NCBI GenBank assembly: GCA_021324445.1
Contig: JAJPJC010000152.1
Location: 1 to 64,000 of the forward strand
Reading direction: 5' to 3'
Length of the DNA stretch: 64,000 nt
Origin: Isosphaeraceae bacterium
GTDB taxonomy: Bacteria; Planctomycetota; Planctomycetia; Isosphaerales; Isosphaeraceae
The translations under genes and the position numbers were made by a program. The notes beneath the pieces were generated by a model that was not told the DNA's origin, ran no database searches, and saw only the letters and a list, made by a program, of their open reading frames with translations. Of the stretch, positions 17,223 through 27,244 are shown in pieces. The stretch's first letter is position 1, and every line of letters starts with the position of its first letter.

Positions 17223-18689
17223 ATGCCTCAAGCGTGCGACAGTTGCACCATGTGCGCTTCGGAGCCGACCCAGGATGATCGTCAACTGGACAGCCGCCGG
17301 CAAGCACCCCGCCGGCCGGCGTCGGTCCCTTGGCTGCCTCTGACCGCCATCCTGCTGGTTGCCGCCGGGCTGCGGCTGTGGAAGCTGGACCGGACGAGCC
17401 TCTGGTACGATGAGGTGGTGACGATGCGGGTGGCGCAGGCGGACACGCCCGCCGCCATGATTCAGCGCCTCGACCAGCTCGATGGGACCCGCGCGCCGTT
17501 GCATCCGCTCGTCTTGCACCTTTGGCTGAGCGCCTGGGGTCCGTCGGACGTCGCCGGCCGGTCGTTCAGCGTCGTGTGCGGCGTGGCGACCGTGGCCGTC
17601 GTCTTCCTGATCGGCCGTCAAGCCTTCGACCAGCGCACGGGTTGCTGGGCCGCCTGGCTGGCCGCGGTCTGCCCGCCGTTGGTTTACTATTCCCAGGAAG
17701 CGCGGATGTACGCCTGGCTCGTCCTGCTCGCATCGGCTTCCTGGCTGGTCTTCCTCTCGTTCCGCCGGGCCGCCGGGCCTGCGCGATGCCTTGGATACGG
17801 ACTGCTCCTGGCCTCCATGGCCTACAGCCACCCGCTCGGTCTGTTCCTGATTGCCGCCCACGGCCTGGCTTACGTGCTCGTCCGGCCGGCCCTCGTGCTG
17901 CCCTTGCGCCGCTGGATGCTGATCCAGGCCGCCGTGGCTCTCTCGATCCTTCCCTGGCTGGGGCGATACCTGGACCACGGGACCGACTACATCATGCCCC
18001 GCTATCCGATCCGGTTCCTGCTGGCCGTCCCCCTCGAATACATCGGCGGCAACAGCCTGGTGCTCCTCGCGTGCCTGGGGATCGTCGGCGCCGGCGTGCT
18101 CTCCCTCGAGCCGCCGGACGGCCGGCGCCGGCCGCTGATCCTCGATCCCGTGGAGAACCTCGTCGTGATCACCTGGGCCACCGTGCCGCCGGTCCTGATG
18201 TACGTCTACTCATACCTTGCCCAGCCAATCTTCGGGCCGGCGCGCTATCATCTCTTCGTCGCGCCGGCCTACCTGATCCTGGTGGCCCATGGACTGACCC
18301 GACTCCCTCCCCTGCTCCGCTGGCCGCTGGCCGCCTGTGGTCTCCTGTTTTCCCTATCGCTCCTTCAGGTCTACAGTCCCGCGATCAAGGCCGATTGGCG
18401 CGGCCTGGCCGCCTGGCTGAACCAGCGCCATCCTGGAGGTCTCCACGATCGGGTCACGGTCGTGGTCCACCCCGGCGATCCCCGCTTTCCGCGCGAGCCG
18501 CTCGAAGCGGCGCGGTACTACCTCGGTGCCCGATTCCCCGTCTTCCTCGCGGGCGAGACCACCGACTCCGCCGCAGGCGGGACGGTCACGACCTATGAAG
18601 TCACCTGCCTCGCGCAGCCGAAGATCGGGTCTTCCAAGCCTGGGGAACCGGGATTCCTCGGCCTGGCTGTGACCGTTCACCAACCCTGA
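17223..18689 (+). CDS. Membrane glycosyltransferase (PMT/ArnT-like, GT-C fold)
   Basis: The 488-aa polytopic protein has about ten membrane segments and a GT-C signature in the first periplasmic loop: LDRTSLWYDEVVTM, with the catalytic-type Asp-Glu. YYSQEARMYAWL is a second conserved motif of the family. Such proteins transfer a sugar from a polyprenyl-phosphate donor to protein, lipid or cell-wall acceptors on the outer face of the membrane. The last 120 residues form a soluble domain. The acceptor is unknown. The first ~35 residues before the first membrane helix are basic. Confidence 0.82.
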   Translation: MPQACDSCTMCASEPTQDDRQLDSRRQAPRRPASVPWLPLTAILLVAAGLRLWKLDRTSLWYDEVVTMRVAQADTPAAMIQRLDQLDGTRAPLHPLVLHLWLSAWGPSDVAGRSFSVVCGVATVAVVFLIGRQAFDQRTGCWAAWLAAVCPPLVYYSQEARMYAWLVLLASASWLVFLSFRRAAGPARCLGYGLLLASMAYSHPLGLFLIAAHGLAYVLVRPALVLPLRRWMLIQAAVALSILPWLGRYLDHGTDYIMPRYPIRFLLAVPLEYIGGNSLVLLACLGIVGAGVLSLEPPDGRRRPLILDPVENLVVITWATVPPVLMYVYSYLAQPIFGPARYHLFVAPAYLILVAHGLTRLPPLLRWPLAACGLLFSLSLLQVYSPAIKADWRGLAAWLNQRHPGGLHDRVTVVVHPGDPRFPREPLEAARYYLGARFPVFLAGETTDSAAGGTVTTYEVTCLAQPKIGSSKPGEPGFLGLAVTVHQP

Positions 18690-19059
18690 CGCGGCGTTCG
18701 GGCGCAAGCCAGGAGGAAGGGCCGATTCCCGATTCCGCTGGGCTTCCTGCGGACACGCCGGAGAGACACGCCACGCCTGTGACGACCCCGGGCGCGGGGA
18801 GCTCCCGGTTCGGATTAACAAATCGAAGCCGGCAAGGCACAATGGCGGCGAACCTCGGTGGGGCGGGCGAGCGACTCGGATGTCGCTAAGTCACGATCTC
18901 TTCAGGAACTTGCGGCGGAACGTCCAGGCGGGTAGACTGATCGTCATTGGACGGTTGTCTACCAGGCTCGTCGGGTCGTCTCGGCACCAAGAAGAGCCGG
19001 TCTACGGTTCTCGAGTCGGAGGCACTCCGGTCGGACGCAACGCCGAGGGAGGAAAGACG
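18690..19059. other. 370-bp gap upstream of the defence island
   Basis: No gene is visible here. An open frame runs into the next gene from an ATG at 18880, but its text is not protein-like before 19060. A perfect GGGAGCTCCC palindrome lies near 18797 and may belong to a terminator or an operator. The promoter of the BREX-like operon should be in this gap; I could not identify -35 and -10 boxes with confidence. Confidence 0.5.
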
Positions 19060-20118
19060 GTGGCGCATCCCACGGCCAAGTCCCGAGCAGGTAAGGGGGG
19101 AAAGCCGAGTGGTGGGATGTACGACCGGGAAGCGGTCATCGAGCAGCTCCGCACCCTCTGGGATGCCGTAGCCAAGGTCGAGCCGTCCCACCGATCCAGC
19201 CTTTACGGAAAGATCGTCGATGGGATCGAGAGACTCAGGAAGCAGGTCCAGGCCCAACTGCCCGAGAGCCCGTCCCAGCCGGTCACCTATCCCCTGTTTC
19301 GGGGATGGGAGGTGGCCGATGGCCAAGGACTCGGGCCGACTGCCCTCCGTCCGCGCCTGGGCCGGTTCCCGGAACCCATCCTCCGCCTCTATGACAAGGA
19401 CTTGGCCGATCAGGCGCTCGTCGTCCTGCCCCAGGCGTCTCGCTACTCGGAGCTGGATGCGTTCCGGGAGCACCTCGCCGACTCCCTGCCGTTCAATGCG
19501 GAATCGACCCGCCGCCGGGCCGCCAACTACTTGACAGGGCGGTACTTCCCGTGTGGTATCATTCATGAGGACTTGGCGAGGTTCGCCGACGCCTCGGCTG
19601 GTCGGCCCTGGCTCGGCGATGTGCTGTTCTACCTGACCTGTCGGGTCGAGAAGATCGTGGCGTCGGTCGCCGATGAGATCGTCTGGCCGTCGCTGGCGGA
19701 CGGGGGAGTCACCCGGAAACGGATCACGGACTACGTCGGCTCCCAGGTTCCCTCCTGGAGCGCGAACTCGGTCAAGGACGTCGGGGCCGCCATCGTGCGG
19801 ACCTACGAACGCCTGGGCATCGGCAGCTCGACCAAGACCCGCCTGAACGTCGCATCCCGCAGGGGCGACCTCCCGGCGTTCGCTTATCTGCTCCACCTGG
19901 AGTTCCCCGAGCCCGGCATGTTCGCCTTCGACAGGCTGCTCCAGGGACCATTGCGGCGCTGGCTGCTCTGGGACCCGGAGTGGATGGTCAAGCAACTCTA
20001 CGCTTGCGGCGAGACCGGTCTGATCGCCAAGGTCAGCGAGATCGACGGGACCCGCCAGTTCACCACCAGGTATCACCTGGACGAGGCGGTCGGCCCGATC
20101 CTGTCCCTGATCCGGTGA
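19060..20118 (+). CDS. BrxA-like (DUF1819-type) protein, first gene of the BREX-like locus
   Basis: The 352-aa product starts at GTG 19060, which has a GGAGG ribosome-binding site 8 bases upstream. After a Lys/Gly-rich leader it reads MYDREAVIEQLRTLWD. The second half has helical text typical of the BrxA/DUF1819 group: FNAESTRRRAANYL, WSANSVKDVGAAIVRTYERLG and FAYLLHLEF. BrxA is a small DNA-binding protein in several BREX types, usually about 200 residues. This one is much longer, with an N-terminal extension of about 120 residues. It lies 9 bases before the next gene and is the first gene of the run. The family call is tentative; position and orientation support it. Confidence 0.5.
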   Translation: MAHPTAKSRAGKGGKPSGGMYDREAVIEQLRTLWDAVAKVEPSHRSSLYGKIVDGIERLRKQVQAQLPESPSQPVTYPLFRGWEVADGQGLGPTALRPRLGRFPEPILRLYDKDLADQALVVLPQASRYSELDAFREHLADSLPFNAESTRRRAANYLTGRYFPCGIIHEDLARFADASAGRPWLGDVLFYLTCRVEKIVASVADEIVWPSLADGGVTRKRITDYVGSQVPSWSANSVKDVGAAIVRTYERLGIGSSTKTRLNVASRRGDLPAFAYLLHLEFPEPGMFAFDRLLQGPLRRWLLWDPEWMVKQLYACGETGLIAKVSEIDGTRQFTTRYHLDEAVGPILSLIR

Positions 20119-20127
20119 GCGAGGCCC

Positions 20128-20664
20128 ATGAAACTGTCCGATCACGAGATCAACTCGGCCCTGCGTGAGCGGCTCCAGATGCCGACCGGGCGACACCTGT
20201 ATGCCATCCTGGGCAGTTACGGAGCACTGGAGAGGTACGAGCGGGCCGCGCTGTCCCAGGCGTTGGGTGCCAACGGCGAGCCGCTTCAGCCACCGATCAA
20301 CCTGAACCGGGAATTGCTCCGGCGCATCCCCGACGAGGACTTGAAGGAACTGGTCCAGAACGAGGCGAGACGGCCGCAGAGCGTGCGGCAGCGGCTCGCT
20401 GAGGAATTCGACAGAATCCTGGTCGAGAGCCTGGACGCGTCGCCTCTGGTCACGCTGAAGCAGGTGGAATTGCTGTTCGCCTACGACCTGGAGTTGAACG
20501 GCCTGCGGACCCGGGGCGTCAACAAGAAGCACATCCTCTTGCTGCTGCCGGGCCGGCGGGACGGCGACCGGATCACGCTCTTCCACGAGGCGTCCCCGGC
20601 GTGCCACCGCACGCTGCCCGCCAACCTCGTGCCCGAGAATCATCTGTGGGAGTTGGTCGGATGA
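20128..20664 (+). CDS. Small BrxB-like protein of the BREX-like locus
   Basis: The 178-aa product has no Walker A, so it is not a BrxF-type ATPase. Its C-terminal half, ending [22 protein letters not shown], strongly recalls the end of BrxB/DUF1788 proteins, where a PG-x-x-x-G turn precedes a short strand. It sits directly upstream of the large P-loop ATPase, where brxB sits in type 1 BREX, and its stop overlaps that gene's start (ATGA). BrxB's exact role is not established even in model systems; it is required with BrxC. The call rests on the short C-terminal match plus context. Confidence 0.5.
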   Translation: MKLSDHEINSALRERLQMPTGRHLYAILGSYGALERYERAALSQALGANGEPLQPPINLNRELLRRIPDEDLKELVQNEARRPQSVRQRLAEEFDRILVESLDASPLVTLKQVELLFAYDLELNGLRTRGVNKKHILLLLPGRRDGDRITLFHEASPACHRTLPANLVPENHLWELVG

Positions 20665-23600
20665 GCAAGACCGTCTTTCGGCGCAAGTCGCTCGACCAAC
20701 TCGGCTCGGTACCGTCGGAGATCATCGACGTCTACGTCGTCGAGCACCATATCTGGGCCGGGGGCGGGTCGCCCGCGGCGAAGCGGCAGCGCCGGCCGGA
20801 GGCGAAGACGGTCCAGGAGTTCCTGATCGATCCGGTCCGGCCCCTGCTCAACGACGTCCTCAGGCAACTCGCCGCACCTTACAACCCCGCCGACAAGACC
20901 AAGCCGATCGGCCAGGGCTGGTGGGTCCAGGCCGAGTTCGGCTCGGGCAAGTCGCACCTGCTCTCGTTCCTCGGGGCCCTGGCCCTGGGAGACAAGGAGG
21001 TCTGGGAGCTCGTCCGCCAGAAGGAGCAGAAGGCCGGCAAGGGGAAGCGCGAGTCGATCTACCAGTTCTACGAAGACGGCATCGCCAAGAAGTCGAGCGG
21101 CAAGTCCAAGGGGATCTTCGTGGCGGTGAAGACCCTGGTCGGTCAGGGCGGCAGCACCGTGGGCGTCAGCGACACGGGCCGGAGCATGACCGAGTACATC
21201 CTCGATGCCGTCGGCGAGCAATTCCTCGCCGAGAACGACCGGACGATCTCGCTCTACCCCGAGGAAATGCTCGCCGACCGCTTCGAGAAGGAGGACTTCG
21301 AGCGCTACAAGAAGGACCTGGCGAAGTACCTCAAGGACCCCAACTTCTTCGACGAGGAGGAACAGGAGGATCTCGACAAGTTCCTGGCCGACCTCCGCAG
21401 CACCAGGAAGGCGGCCCTGCGGAGGGACTGCGGCGACCGGCTCTGGAGGTTCTACACCGAATACCTCAAGGTCTCGCCCCGGATGCCGGCCGAGACCGAG
21501 CCAGTCCTGGAGAACATGGTCCGGCGGCTCCTGGCCGAGGGCTACGAGGGCCTGCTGCTCTTCCTGGACGAGGTCTCGCTCTTCTCGAAGATCCGCAACG
21601 AGAAGCAGCGTATCGAGGACGAGAAGACGCTCGTCGTCCTCTCCAACCGCCTGGCGAAGGTGGCCTGCCTGCCGGTCTGGACGGTCTGCACGGCCCAGCA
21701 GGCGATCGAGTCGAAGCTCGAAGGCTCGAAGAACATCATCGCCAACGACCGGCTGAAGAACATCCCCCTGCTCAACAACCAGCAGAACTTCTACGATATC
21801 GTCCTCAACCGGGTCCGCACCATCACCGACGAGGCCGCCATCGAGCCGTACTACGAAGACTACCGCAAGGGGTTCACCTGGCCCGAGGCGCAGGGCAAGT
21901 CGCGGTTCGTGGCGTACTTCCCCTTCTACCCACCTGCACTCGAAGTCGTCCGGGCTGTCAGCTACAACCTCACGACGCTGCGGTCGTCGGTCCATTTCAT
22001 GCACCAGACGCTCAAGTCGCAGTGCAAGGCGCATGCGAGGGAGATGATCTCGCTCTGGCAGATGTTCGACGACGTGGTGAGCTACGAGGAGGACCCCTCC
22101 GGCACCACGGCGGGCATTGCCGCCATCCAGACGAAGTTCAACGACGAGTGGAAAGCCTACGAGGCCGCGCGCCGCACCATCGGCCAGGCGAACCGGGGCC
22201 GGCTCAAGGTCTACGCGTCCCGCTGCGAGAAGATCCTCAAGACGCTGTTCCTTTACCACGTCGCCAGGATGGACACGGGCGGCCTCCCGGTCGAGGAGAT
22301 CATGAACAGCGTCATGGAGTGGCGGGACCATGCGGCCGATCAGGAGGCGGATGCCAAGGACAACCTGGACCACTACGAAGTCCTGTGTGAGGAACTCGCC
22401 GATCAGGTGCCCCAGGTCCGCAAGGTGGGCAGGAACTACGTCTTCGAGCCGACCGGCGGCAAGATCGACATCAAGCTCCTCTTCGAGAAGGCCCGCAACC
22501 AGGCCGAGGGGCATCAGGCGAAACAGCGCCAGGCGTGGGAGCGGCTGCTCGGGCTCGACGACTGGAAGATCGAGAGCCCAATTCTCTCGATCAACCTGAC
22601 CCAGGGCGTGAAGTCGATCTTCCGGGGCATCGCCCCGGCCGACCACAAGGACATCGAGGTCAACTGGCACAACCGGACGATCCAGGGGCGGATCGCCATG
22701 CGGGACCTGCTCGACATCGCCGGCAAGCACATCCCCCTGCCGCCGCTCAACACCGCCGAGACGGACCATGACTTCATCGTCTACGTCAGCAGCAGGCCCT
22801 GCGGCGACAAGGTGGCGGACCTCGCCAGGCGGGTGAAGGACCCCCGTATCCTCTTCTGGACGCCCGACGCGCTGAACCCCTCGGAGCACGACAAGCTGCT
22901 CGACTTCGCCGCCTACCGGGAACTCGTCGCCGAGTACGGCAGCAAGGACAGCCAGGACGCCAAGGACGTCATGGGCTGGGTCACGAGCCGGATCAAGAGT
23001 GAGATCGGCAGCATCGCCAAGATCGTCCCCGACAGCTATGCCCGGGGCCGGATCGCCGCCGCCGACCACGCCAACCTGGTGTTCACCTGCCAGGGGGAAT
23101 TGGCCGCGATCATCGAGCCGGTCGTCAAGCAGGTGCTCGACACGACGTACGCGGAGACGGCCGCGACGATCGACTTCGCCTCGGCCCCGGCCGCGTTCGA
23201 CGACGCCGAGGCGATCAAGGTGATCAACGGCATCGTCCGCATGAACGAGATCCCCAAGGGGACGAAGCCGACCAAGGAGATCAGTGCCTCGGAGAACTTC
23301 GGCTACGCTCTCGGCATCATGAAGAAGACGGGGGTCAAGAAGCTCGACACCCAGGGTTGCGTGTTTGTCGAGGACATCGACGACTGGATCGAGTCGCAGA
23401 TTGCCGGCGGCGGTACCATTCCCGTGACGTCACTCTACAAGAACTTCACCGGCATCGGCGGCCCGAACGGCAAGAACTACGGCCTCTCCCGGCGGATGAT
23501 CGACATCTACCTGCTGAGCCTGGTCCGCCAGGGCAAGGTGCGGGTGACGCTCTCGGGCAAGGCCGCGGCCACGGCCGACTTCCTCGACTACTCGAACATC

Positions 23601-24935
23601 GAGGAGACGACGTTCAACGCGGCCCTGCTCAACGGGATGGCGAAGGTCCAGCGGCTCAAGGCACCGGAGGGCTGGACAGTCCTGGCCCCGTATGCCGCTG
23701 TCCTCCTGGAGGATGAGTCGGTCCGGAACGTGCAGCAGGACGCCGCGATCAACGCCGCGGTCAAGAAGTTGCTGGATGTCCACTCCGGACAGGGGGCGTC
23801 TCTCGCCTCGCTGGCGACCCGGCTCGAGGACCTCTTCGCCGAGATCCGGCAAGCCAATCCGGTCGCCGAGACGATGGCCGACTGGAAGACCTTCTTCGCT
23901 GCCGAGATCGACCGGACCGACCCCATCACGCACCTGCGGCACGCTCTCGACACCGCCTTCGGCTACAAGGTGTACCAGGACAACGAGGCCAAGCAGGCGG
24001 AGGTCGACGACCTGGCCAGCCGCCGGCTGACGTGGAGGCGGGCCGAGGCGTTCGCCGGCCATGAGCGGGAGATCAAGGCAGCCGCAAGGTACGCCAGGCT
24101 CCAGGTCGCGCCGACGGGGGTGCTGGGCGAGCTGGCCGGGAAGATCAAGGCCCTGGGGAAGACGCTCGAGAAAGTTGGCGACCTGATGGAATCGGAGGCG
24201 AAGCTCCAGGCCCAACTGCTCGACCCGCTGGAGGAGATTCAGGCGACCTACCGGACCCGCTACCTCCAGGCGTATGACACCGTGACGGGCGAGTGCGAGG
24301 CCGCGCGGCATGCGATCGACAAGCTCGCCCGCTCGCCCGAGAGGAAGGCCCTGGAGGCGCTGGCGACGATCGAGGCCCTGGGCAAGCTCGACCTGGGCGG
24401 GCTCGAGAAGAAGGTCGCCGACTGCAAGGACCGGCTGTTCCAGACGGACGTGGACCGCAACGAGGTCGAGCGGGCGCTGAGGGACCGGCCGGACCCCGAG
24501 GGCTGCCCGCTCCAGCTCGACCAGGCCGAGGCCTTGATTCGAGAGGCGAAGGAGACCCTGGAGGAGGCCCGATCGCGGGTCCGGGCGGAGCTGGTCGCGG
24601 CGGCCGGTCTCCTGCGTCAGCCGGCCCTCTGGTCGCTGCTGGAGCAGGGACGAACGGAGTCGTTCCTCGCCGAGGTCCTGGCGACGCCGGACGCCACGGC
24701 GCTGGCCGAGCTGCTGGCCGCCCGGCTCCCCGATCACCCCGAGCGCGCCAGGCTGCTGGCGCAATACCTCAAGCGCGTCGTGATCAGGGTGGTTCGGATG
24801 CAGGATTTCCGGCCGTCTCAGGCCATGGTCGAGAAGGGCGACATCGAGCGCGTGGTCGGGGAGTTCCGCCAGTTCCTCCGAGCGGCCGTCGACGGCGAGG
24901 AGGCGAACCAGCGTACAATATTGGAGATCCGATAG
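20661..24935 (+). CDS. brxC: BrxC/PglY-type P-loop ATPase
   Basis: The 1424-aa protein has Walker A in [16 protein letters not shown] (G94-H99) and Walker B in [13 protein letters not shown] (~297-309). The GSGKSH form with a following helix, and a total length of 1200-1450, fit the BrxC/PglY ATPases that are core to every BREX type. The C-terminal 450 residues are rich in heptad-like helices ([28 protein letters not shown], read in parts), suggesting coiled coil. The protein probably forms the ATP-driven scaffold for the methyltransferase and PglZ on DNA. The start ATG overlaps the previous stop. A 31-bp spacer with GGAGGAGA precedes the first embedded small gene. Confidence is high for the family, moderate for the brxC name rather than pglY. 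Confidence 0.82.
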   Translation: MSKTVFRRKSLDQLGSVPSEIIDVYVVEHHIWAGGGSPAAKRQRRPEAKTVQEFLIDPVRPLLNDVLRQLAAPYNPADKTKPIGQGWWVQAEFGSGKSHLLSFLGALALGDKEVWELVRQKEQKAGKGKRESIYQFYEDGIAKKSSGKSKGIFVAVKTLVGQGGSTVGVSDTGRSMTEYILDAVGEQFLAENDRTISLYPEEMLADRFEKEDFERYKKDLAKYLKDPNFFDEEEQEDLDKFLADLRSTRKAALRRDCGDRLWRFYTEYLKVSPRMPAETEPVLENMVRRLLAEGYEGLLLFLDEVSLFSKIRNEKQRIEDEKTLVVLSNRLAKVACLPVWTVCTAQQAIESKLEGSKNIIANDRLKNIPLLNNQQNFYDIVLNRVRTITDEAAIEPYYEDYRKGFTWPEAQGKSRFVAYFPFYPPALEVVRAVSYNLTTLRSSVHFMHQTLKSQCKAHAREMISLWQMFDDVVSYEEDPSGTTAGIAAIQTKFNDEWKAYEAARRTIGQANRGRLKVYASRCEKILKTLFLYHVARMDTGGLPVEEIMNSVMEWRDHAADQEADAKDNLDHYEVLCEELADQVPQVRKVGRNYVFEPTGGKIDIKLLFEKARNQAEGHQAKQRQAWERLLGLDDWKIESPILSINLTQGVKSIFRGIAPADHKDIEVNWHNRTIQGRIAMRDLLDIAGKHIPLPPLNTAETDHDFIVYVSSRPCGDKVADLARRVKDPRILFWTPDALNPSEHDKLLDFAAYRELVAEYGSKDSQDAKDVMGWVTSRIKSEIGSIAKIVPDSYARGRIAAADHANLVFTCQGELAAIIEPVVKQVLDTTYAETAATIDFASAPAAFDDAEAIKVINGIVRMNEIPKGTKPTKEISASENFGYALGIMKKTGVKKLDTQGCVFVEDIDDWIESQIAGGGTIPVTSLYKNFTGIGGPNGKNYGLSRRMIDIYLLSLVRQGKVRVTLSGKAAATADFLDYSNIEETTFNAALLNGMAKVQRLKAPEGWTVLAPYAAVLLEDESVRNVQQDAAINAAVKKLLDVHSGQGASLASLATRLEDLFAEIRQANPVAETMADWKTFFAAEIDRTDPITHLRHALDTAFGYKVYQDNEAKQAEVDDLASRRLTWRRAEAFAGHEREIKAAARYARLQVAPTGVLGELAGKIKALGKTLEKVGDLMESEAKLQAQLLDPLEEIQATYRTRYLQAYDTVTGECEAARHAIDKLARSPERKALEALATIEALGKLDLGGLEKKVADCKDRLFQTDVDRNEVERALRDRPDPEGCPLQLDQAEALIREAKETLEEARSRVRAELVAAAGLLRQPALWSLLEQGRTESFLAEVLATPDATALAELLAARLPDHPERARLLAQYLKRVVIRVVRMQDFRPSQAMVEKGDIERVVGEFRQFLRAAVDGEEANQRTILEIR

Positions 24936-24966
24936 GAGGCATTGTTTCCCGGAGGAGAAACCGAGC

Positions 24967-25377
24967 ATGAGCCATCCCGTGCTCACGTTGGAACTGCCCG
25001 ACGACGTCTATGAGCGCATCCGCCGCGCCGCCAAGGGAAGGAACCAACCCGTGGAAAAGGTGTTGGTGAACATCGTCCGGGCTGCGACACCGTCACTGGA
25101 AAAGGTGCCGGCCGAGTCCCGAGCCGAACTCAAGGCCATGGAGGAACTTGGCGATGAGGAGTTGTGGAGGATCCTCCGCAGTGGCCCGGAGCCGGTCAAG
25201 CAGCGCCGGCTGGAACGACTCCTCGACAAGAACCAGCGAGACGAGCTGACGGACCGAGAGCGACGGTCATTGGGCGAACTCCGGGCGGAGGGGGACCGTC
25301 GGATGCTCCGGCGGTCCTACGCGGCGCTGTTGCTGAAGTACCGGGGGCACCGGATTCCGAATATTGAGGAGTTCTAG
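24967..25377 (+). CDS. RHH-like small protein, orphan antitoxin candidate
   Basis: The 136-aa product starts VLTLELPDDVYERIRRAA (from residue 5), a ribbon-helix-helix-like N-terminus as in many antitoxins. A charged helical middle (LGDEELWRILRSG) and a C-terminal YAALLLKYRGHRIPN follow. The text matches a family of stand-alone proteins common in cyanobacteria and planctomycetes. These are often beside PIN genes, but no toxin follows directly here. A GGAGGAGA ribosome-binding site lies ~8 bases upstream. It is the first of the small genes between brxC and the methyltransferase gene. Confidence 0.65.
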   Translation: MSHPVLTLELPDDVYERIRRAAKGRNQPVEKVLVNIVRAATPSLEKVPAESRAELKAMEELGDEELWRILRSGPEPVKQRRLERLLDKNQRDELTDRERRSLGELRAEGDRRMLRRSYAALLLKYRGHRIPNIEEF

Positions 25378-25399
25378 ATGAATCATTGTTGTGGAACCC

Positions 25400-25622
25400 C
25401 TTCAGGGTTCAGTGGCCGTTGCGGCCCGGGTCCCAGGGTGCGCCTGCGGCGACCCTGGGCTCTGATGTCTATCCCCTTCGGGGAAATCAATTTACGCCGA
25501 AGGCGTTGCACACCAGAGCCCAGGGTCGCATAGCGCACCCTGGGGACACGGGCGCATGCCGCAAATCTACGCCGAAGGCGTTGCACAACAGGGCCCAGAA
25601 TCGCACAACCCCCTGGGGACAC
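25400..25622. repeat. Tandem palindromic repeats inside the BREX-like operon
   Basis: The 294-bp gap between two small genes holds CCCAGGGTGCGCC and GGCGACCCTGGG arms near 25433-25459. It also holds a direct repeat, TACGCCGAAGGCGTTGCACA followed by a CAGRGCCCAG motif, at 25493 and again at 25568 (period 75). Each unit contains short inverted arms (CGCCGAAGGCG). They are of the dispersed intergenic type and are the only sizeable non-coding interval inside the operon. Confidence 0.65.
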
Positions 25623-25671
25623 TCGACCGCGAGCCACGATCCTCGCCAAGTTCATTGGAGAACACATCGCC

Positions 25672-26040
25672 ATGACAACCGTTGATTTCGAACCGCTTTC
25701 GGTCGTGGTCCCGCTCCGCGAGGATCCGCCCGGGGTCTTCCGCGTGGGCCAGAGTCGTGTCCTCCTGGAGCTGGTCATCCGTGCCTTCCGGGACGGCGCC
25801 ACGCCCGAGGCGATCGTGCAGTCCTACCCGACGCTCAACCTGGCCGATGTGTATGCGGTGGTCAGTCGTTACCTGGCCGACCCGGCCCCGTTTGAGGATG
25901 ACTTGAGGAGGTGCGACAAGGAGGCCGAGGAAACGCGGCGGAGGATCGAGGCGACCCAGCGGCCTGGTCCCAGCAAAGAGGAACTCCTGGCTGGCGCCAG
26001 GGCCAAAGGGCTCAGTCACCTTCTTGAGGAATCACCATGA
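25672..26040 (+). CDS. DUF433 family antitoxin-like protein
   Basis: The 122-aa product contains the DUF433 core: VFRVGQSRVLLELVIRAF, then DGATPEAIVQSYPTLNLADVYAVV, a winged-helix DNA-binding module. DUF433 proteins are antitoxins normally paired with a downstream DUF5615 PIN-like toxin. Here the downstream gene, overlapping by 4 bases (ATGA), encodes a different protein, so the expected toxin is missing or replaced. A charged C-terminal helix follows (RRCDKEAEETRRRIEATQ). The family call is firm; toxin neutralisation is inferred. Confidence 0.8.
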   Translation: MTTVDFEPLSVVVPLREDPPGVFRVGQSRVLLELVIRAFRDGATPEAIVQSYPTLNLADVYAVVSRYLADPAPFEDDLRRCDKEAEETRRRIEATQRPGPSKEELLAGARAKGLSHLLEESP

Positions 26041-26480
26041 AAACCATGATGTTCACAGCTCAGATCGCCTCTGACGGCAAGCTCTTGCTGGAGCTGCCCA
26101 CGGGATTGCCGCCCAGCCCCGCTGAGGTGGTCGTTGTCGTGCATCCGACCCCAGTCCGACCCGCTGCATCGGGGCAGACCGTCCCGGACACGTCTGCGGA
26201 GTCCTCTCAGCCCGACTTCGATGCGGCGGAGCTCGAGCGCTGCCGACGGGCGCTTCAGGAGTTCATCGACCGTGCCCGCTCGCGGGAGCCATCCAGGGAA
26301 TCGCAGCCGGGCACTCTGCCTGAGGAGCGGATCCCCGAGTCGGAACCCGAACCGCCCAACAAGTTCTGCAGTGGGCTCTTTCTCGGCAGGCGGCCCGAGG
26401 ACTATGACATCGGCGCGGCTGTTGATGAGATGAACGCACAATGGAAGGCCAAATTGGAGGACCTGAGACTCGAGCCATGA
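26037..26480 (+). CDS. Small protein coupled to the DUF433 gene, unknown function
   Basis: The 147-aa product opens with a beta-rich stretch (MFTAQIASDGKLLLELPTGL...AEVVVVVHP) resembling AF2212/DUF104-type antitoxin N-termini. A Ser/Pro/Glu-rich linker follows, ending with a short conserved-looking helix (FLGRRPEDYDIGAAVDEMNAQW). It overlaps the DUF433 gene by 4 bases, so the two are translated together. It has no PIN, RelE or HEPN signature. It may be a second antitoxin or a neutral partner. Confidence 0.6.
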   Translation: MKTMMFTAQIASDGKLLLELPTGLPPSPAEVVVVVHPTPVRPAASGQTVPDTSAESSQPDFDAAELERCRRALQEFIDRARSREPSRESQPGTLPEERIPESEPEPPNKFCSGLFLGRRPEDYDIGAAVDEMNAQWKAKLEDLRLEP

Positions 26481-26558
26481 CGCCGACGGCCCAAGGCGAT
26501 CCGCACAGCCAGGCGTGTCCCCATCCACTAGCCAGCGAGACCAGCAGGAGATTCAATC

Positions 26559-26804
26559 ATGACCAAAGTGATCCATGGGGTCGTCCACGGCAAGACCATT
26601 GCCTTGGAGGAAGACATGGGACTCCCCGAGGGGCAAGTGGTGCAACTCACGATCCGCGCGGTCCTGCCGCCATCGAGCCGGCAACCCGGAGAGGGGTTTC
26701 TTCGCACCGAGGGTATTCTGGCGGACGACCCCTACTGGGACGCCATCATGGAAGAGATCTATCAGGAGCGAAAAAGCGATTCCCGTAAGGAACTCCCTGA
26801 ATGA
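26559..26804 (+). CDS. AF2212/DUF104-type antitoxin (VapB-like)
   Basis: The 81-aa product reads [20 protein letters not shown] then a [11 protein letters not shown] strand and the C-terminal [26 protein letters not shown]. This is the usual form of planctomycete antitoxins paired with VapC. The first ~40 residues form the swapped-hairpin-like DNA-binding part, and the C-terminal acidic helix should bind the toxin. It overlaps the vapC start by 4 bases. Two homologues lie at 30539-30832 and 30866-31123. Confidence 0.82.
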   Translation: MTKVIHGVVHGKTIALEEDMGLPEGQVVQLTIRAVLPPSSRQPGEGFLRTEGILADDPYWDAIMEEIYQERKSDSRKELPE

Positions 26805-27199
26805 GCTTTTTGCTCGATACGGACATCTGCTCGGCCCACATGCGACGACCCGCTCGGTTGGCTCATCGCTTCATTCAGTACACTGGCCGTCTGGCCATCC
26901 CGACGATCGTTCTGGGCGAATTGTATGCGGGGGCATACAAGCATCCGAACCCGTCCCGGTTGTTGACCGCGATTGCGGATCTCCTTCAGGAGGTGAGCGT
27001 GCTGGATTTCGACGCGGTGTGTGCGGAGCGGTTCGGATTGGAGCGGGGAACCTTGCTTCAACAAGGCATCTCGGTCAGCAGGATGGACTTGCTGATCGCC
27101 TCCGTGGCCCTGGTCCACGACCTGACGCTGGTGACACACAACACGGCGGATTATCAAAACATCCCGGGCCTGCGGCTGGACGATTGGCTGATACCTTGA
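26801..27199 (+). CDS. vapC: VapC-type PIN-domain toxin (copy 1)
   Basis: The 132-aa PIN-domain ribonuclease keeps the acidic residues expected for Mg2+ binding: D6 (LLDTDI), E40 (VLGELYAG), D96 (RMDLLIAS), and the final N114/D117 pair in [11 protein letters not shown] toxins of this group cleave tRNA or rRNA when free of antitoxin. It is translationally coupled to the antitoxin gene upstream. It ends 45 bases before the methyltransferase start and so sits inside the BREX-like operon. It is about 45-50% identical by eye to the second copy at 31120-31521, consistent with duplication. Confidence 0.9.
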   Translation: MSFLLDTDICSAHMRRPARLAHRFIQYTGRLAIPTIVLGELYAGAYKHPNPSRLLTAIADLLQEVSVLDFDAVCAERFGLERGTLLQQGISVSRMDLLIASVALVHDLTLVTHNTADYQNIPGLRLDDWLIP

Positions 27200-27244
27200 A
27201 CTCGTGCAGACCCTCGCGCTTCTTCACTTTGCGAGAGCGGAGCC

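Noticed and set aside
20640-23069. Long minus-strand open frame (809 codons) opposite the BrxC-type ATPase gene
   Set aside because: It is an antisense shadow of high-GC coding DNA; the text is Leu/Val/Asp/Gly-rich with no motif, while the plus strand has Walker A and B.
25400-25622. CRISPR array
   Set aside because: Only two long direct repeats with palindromic content, no regular spacers and no cas genes nearby.
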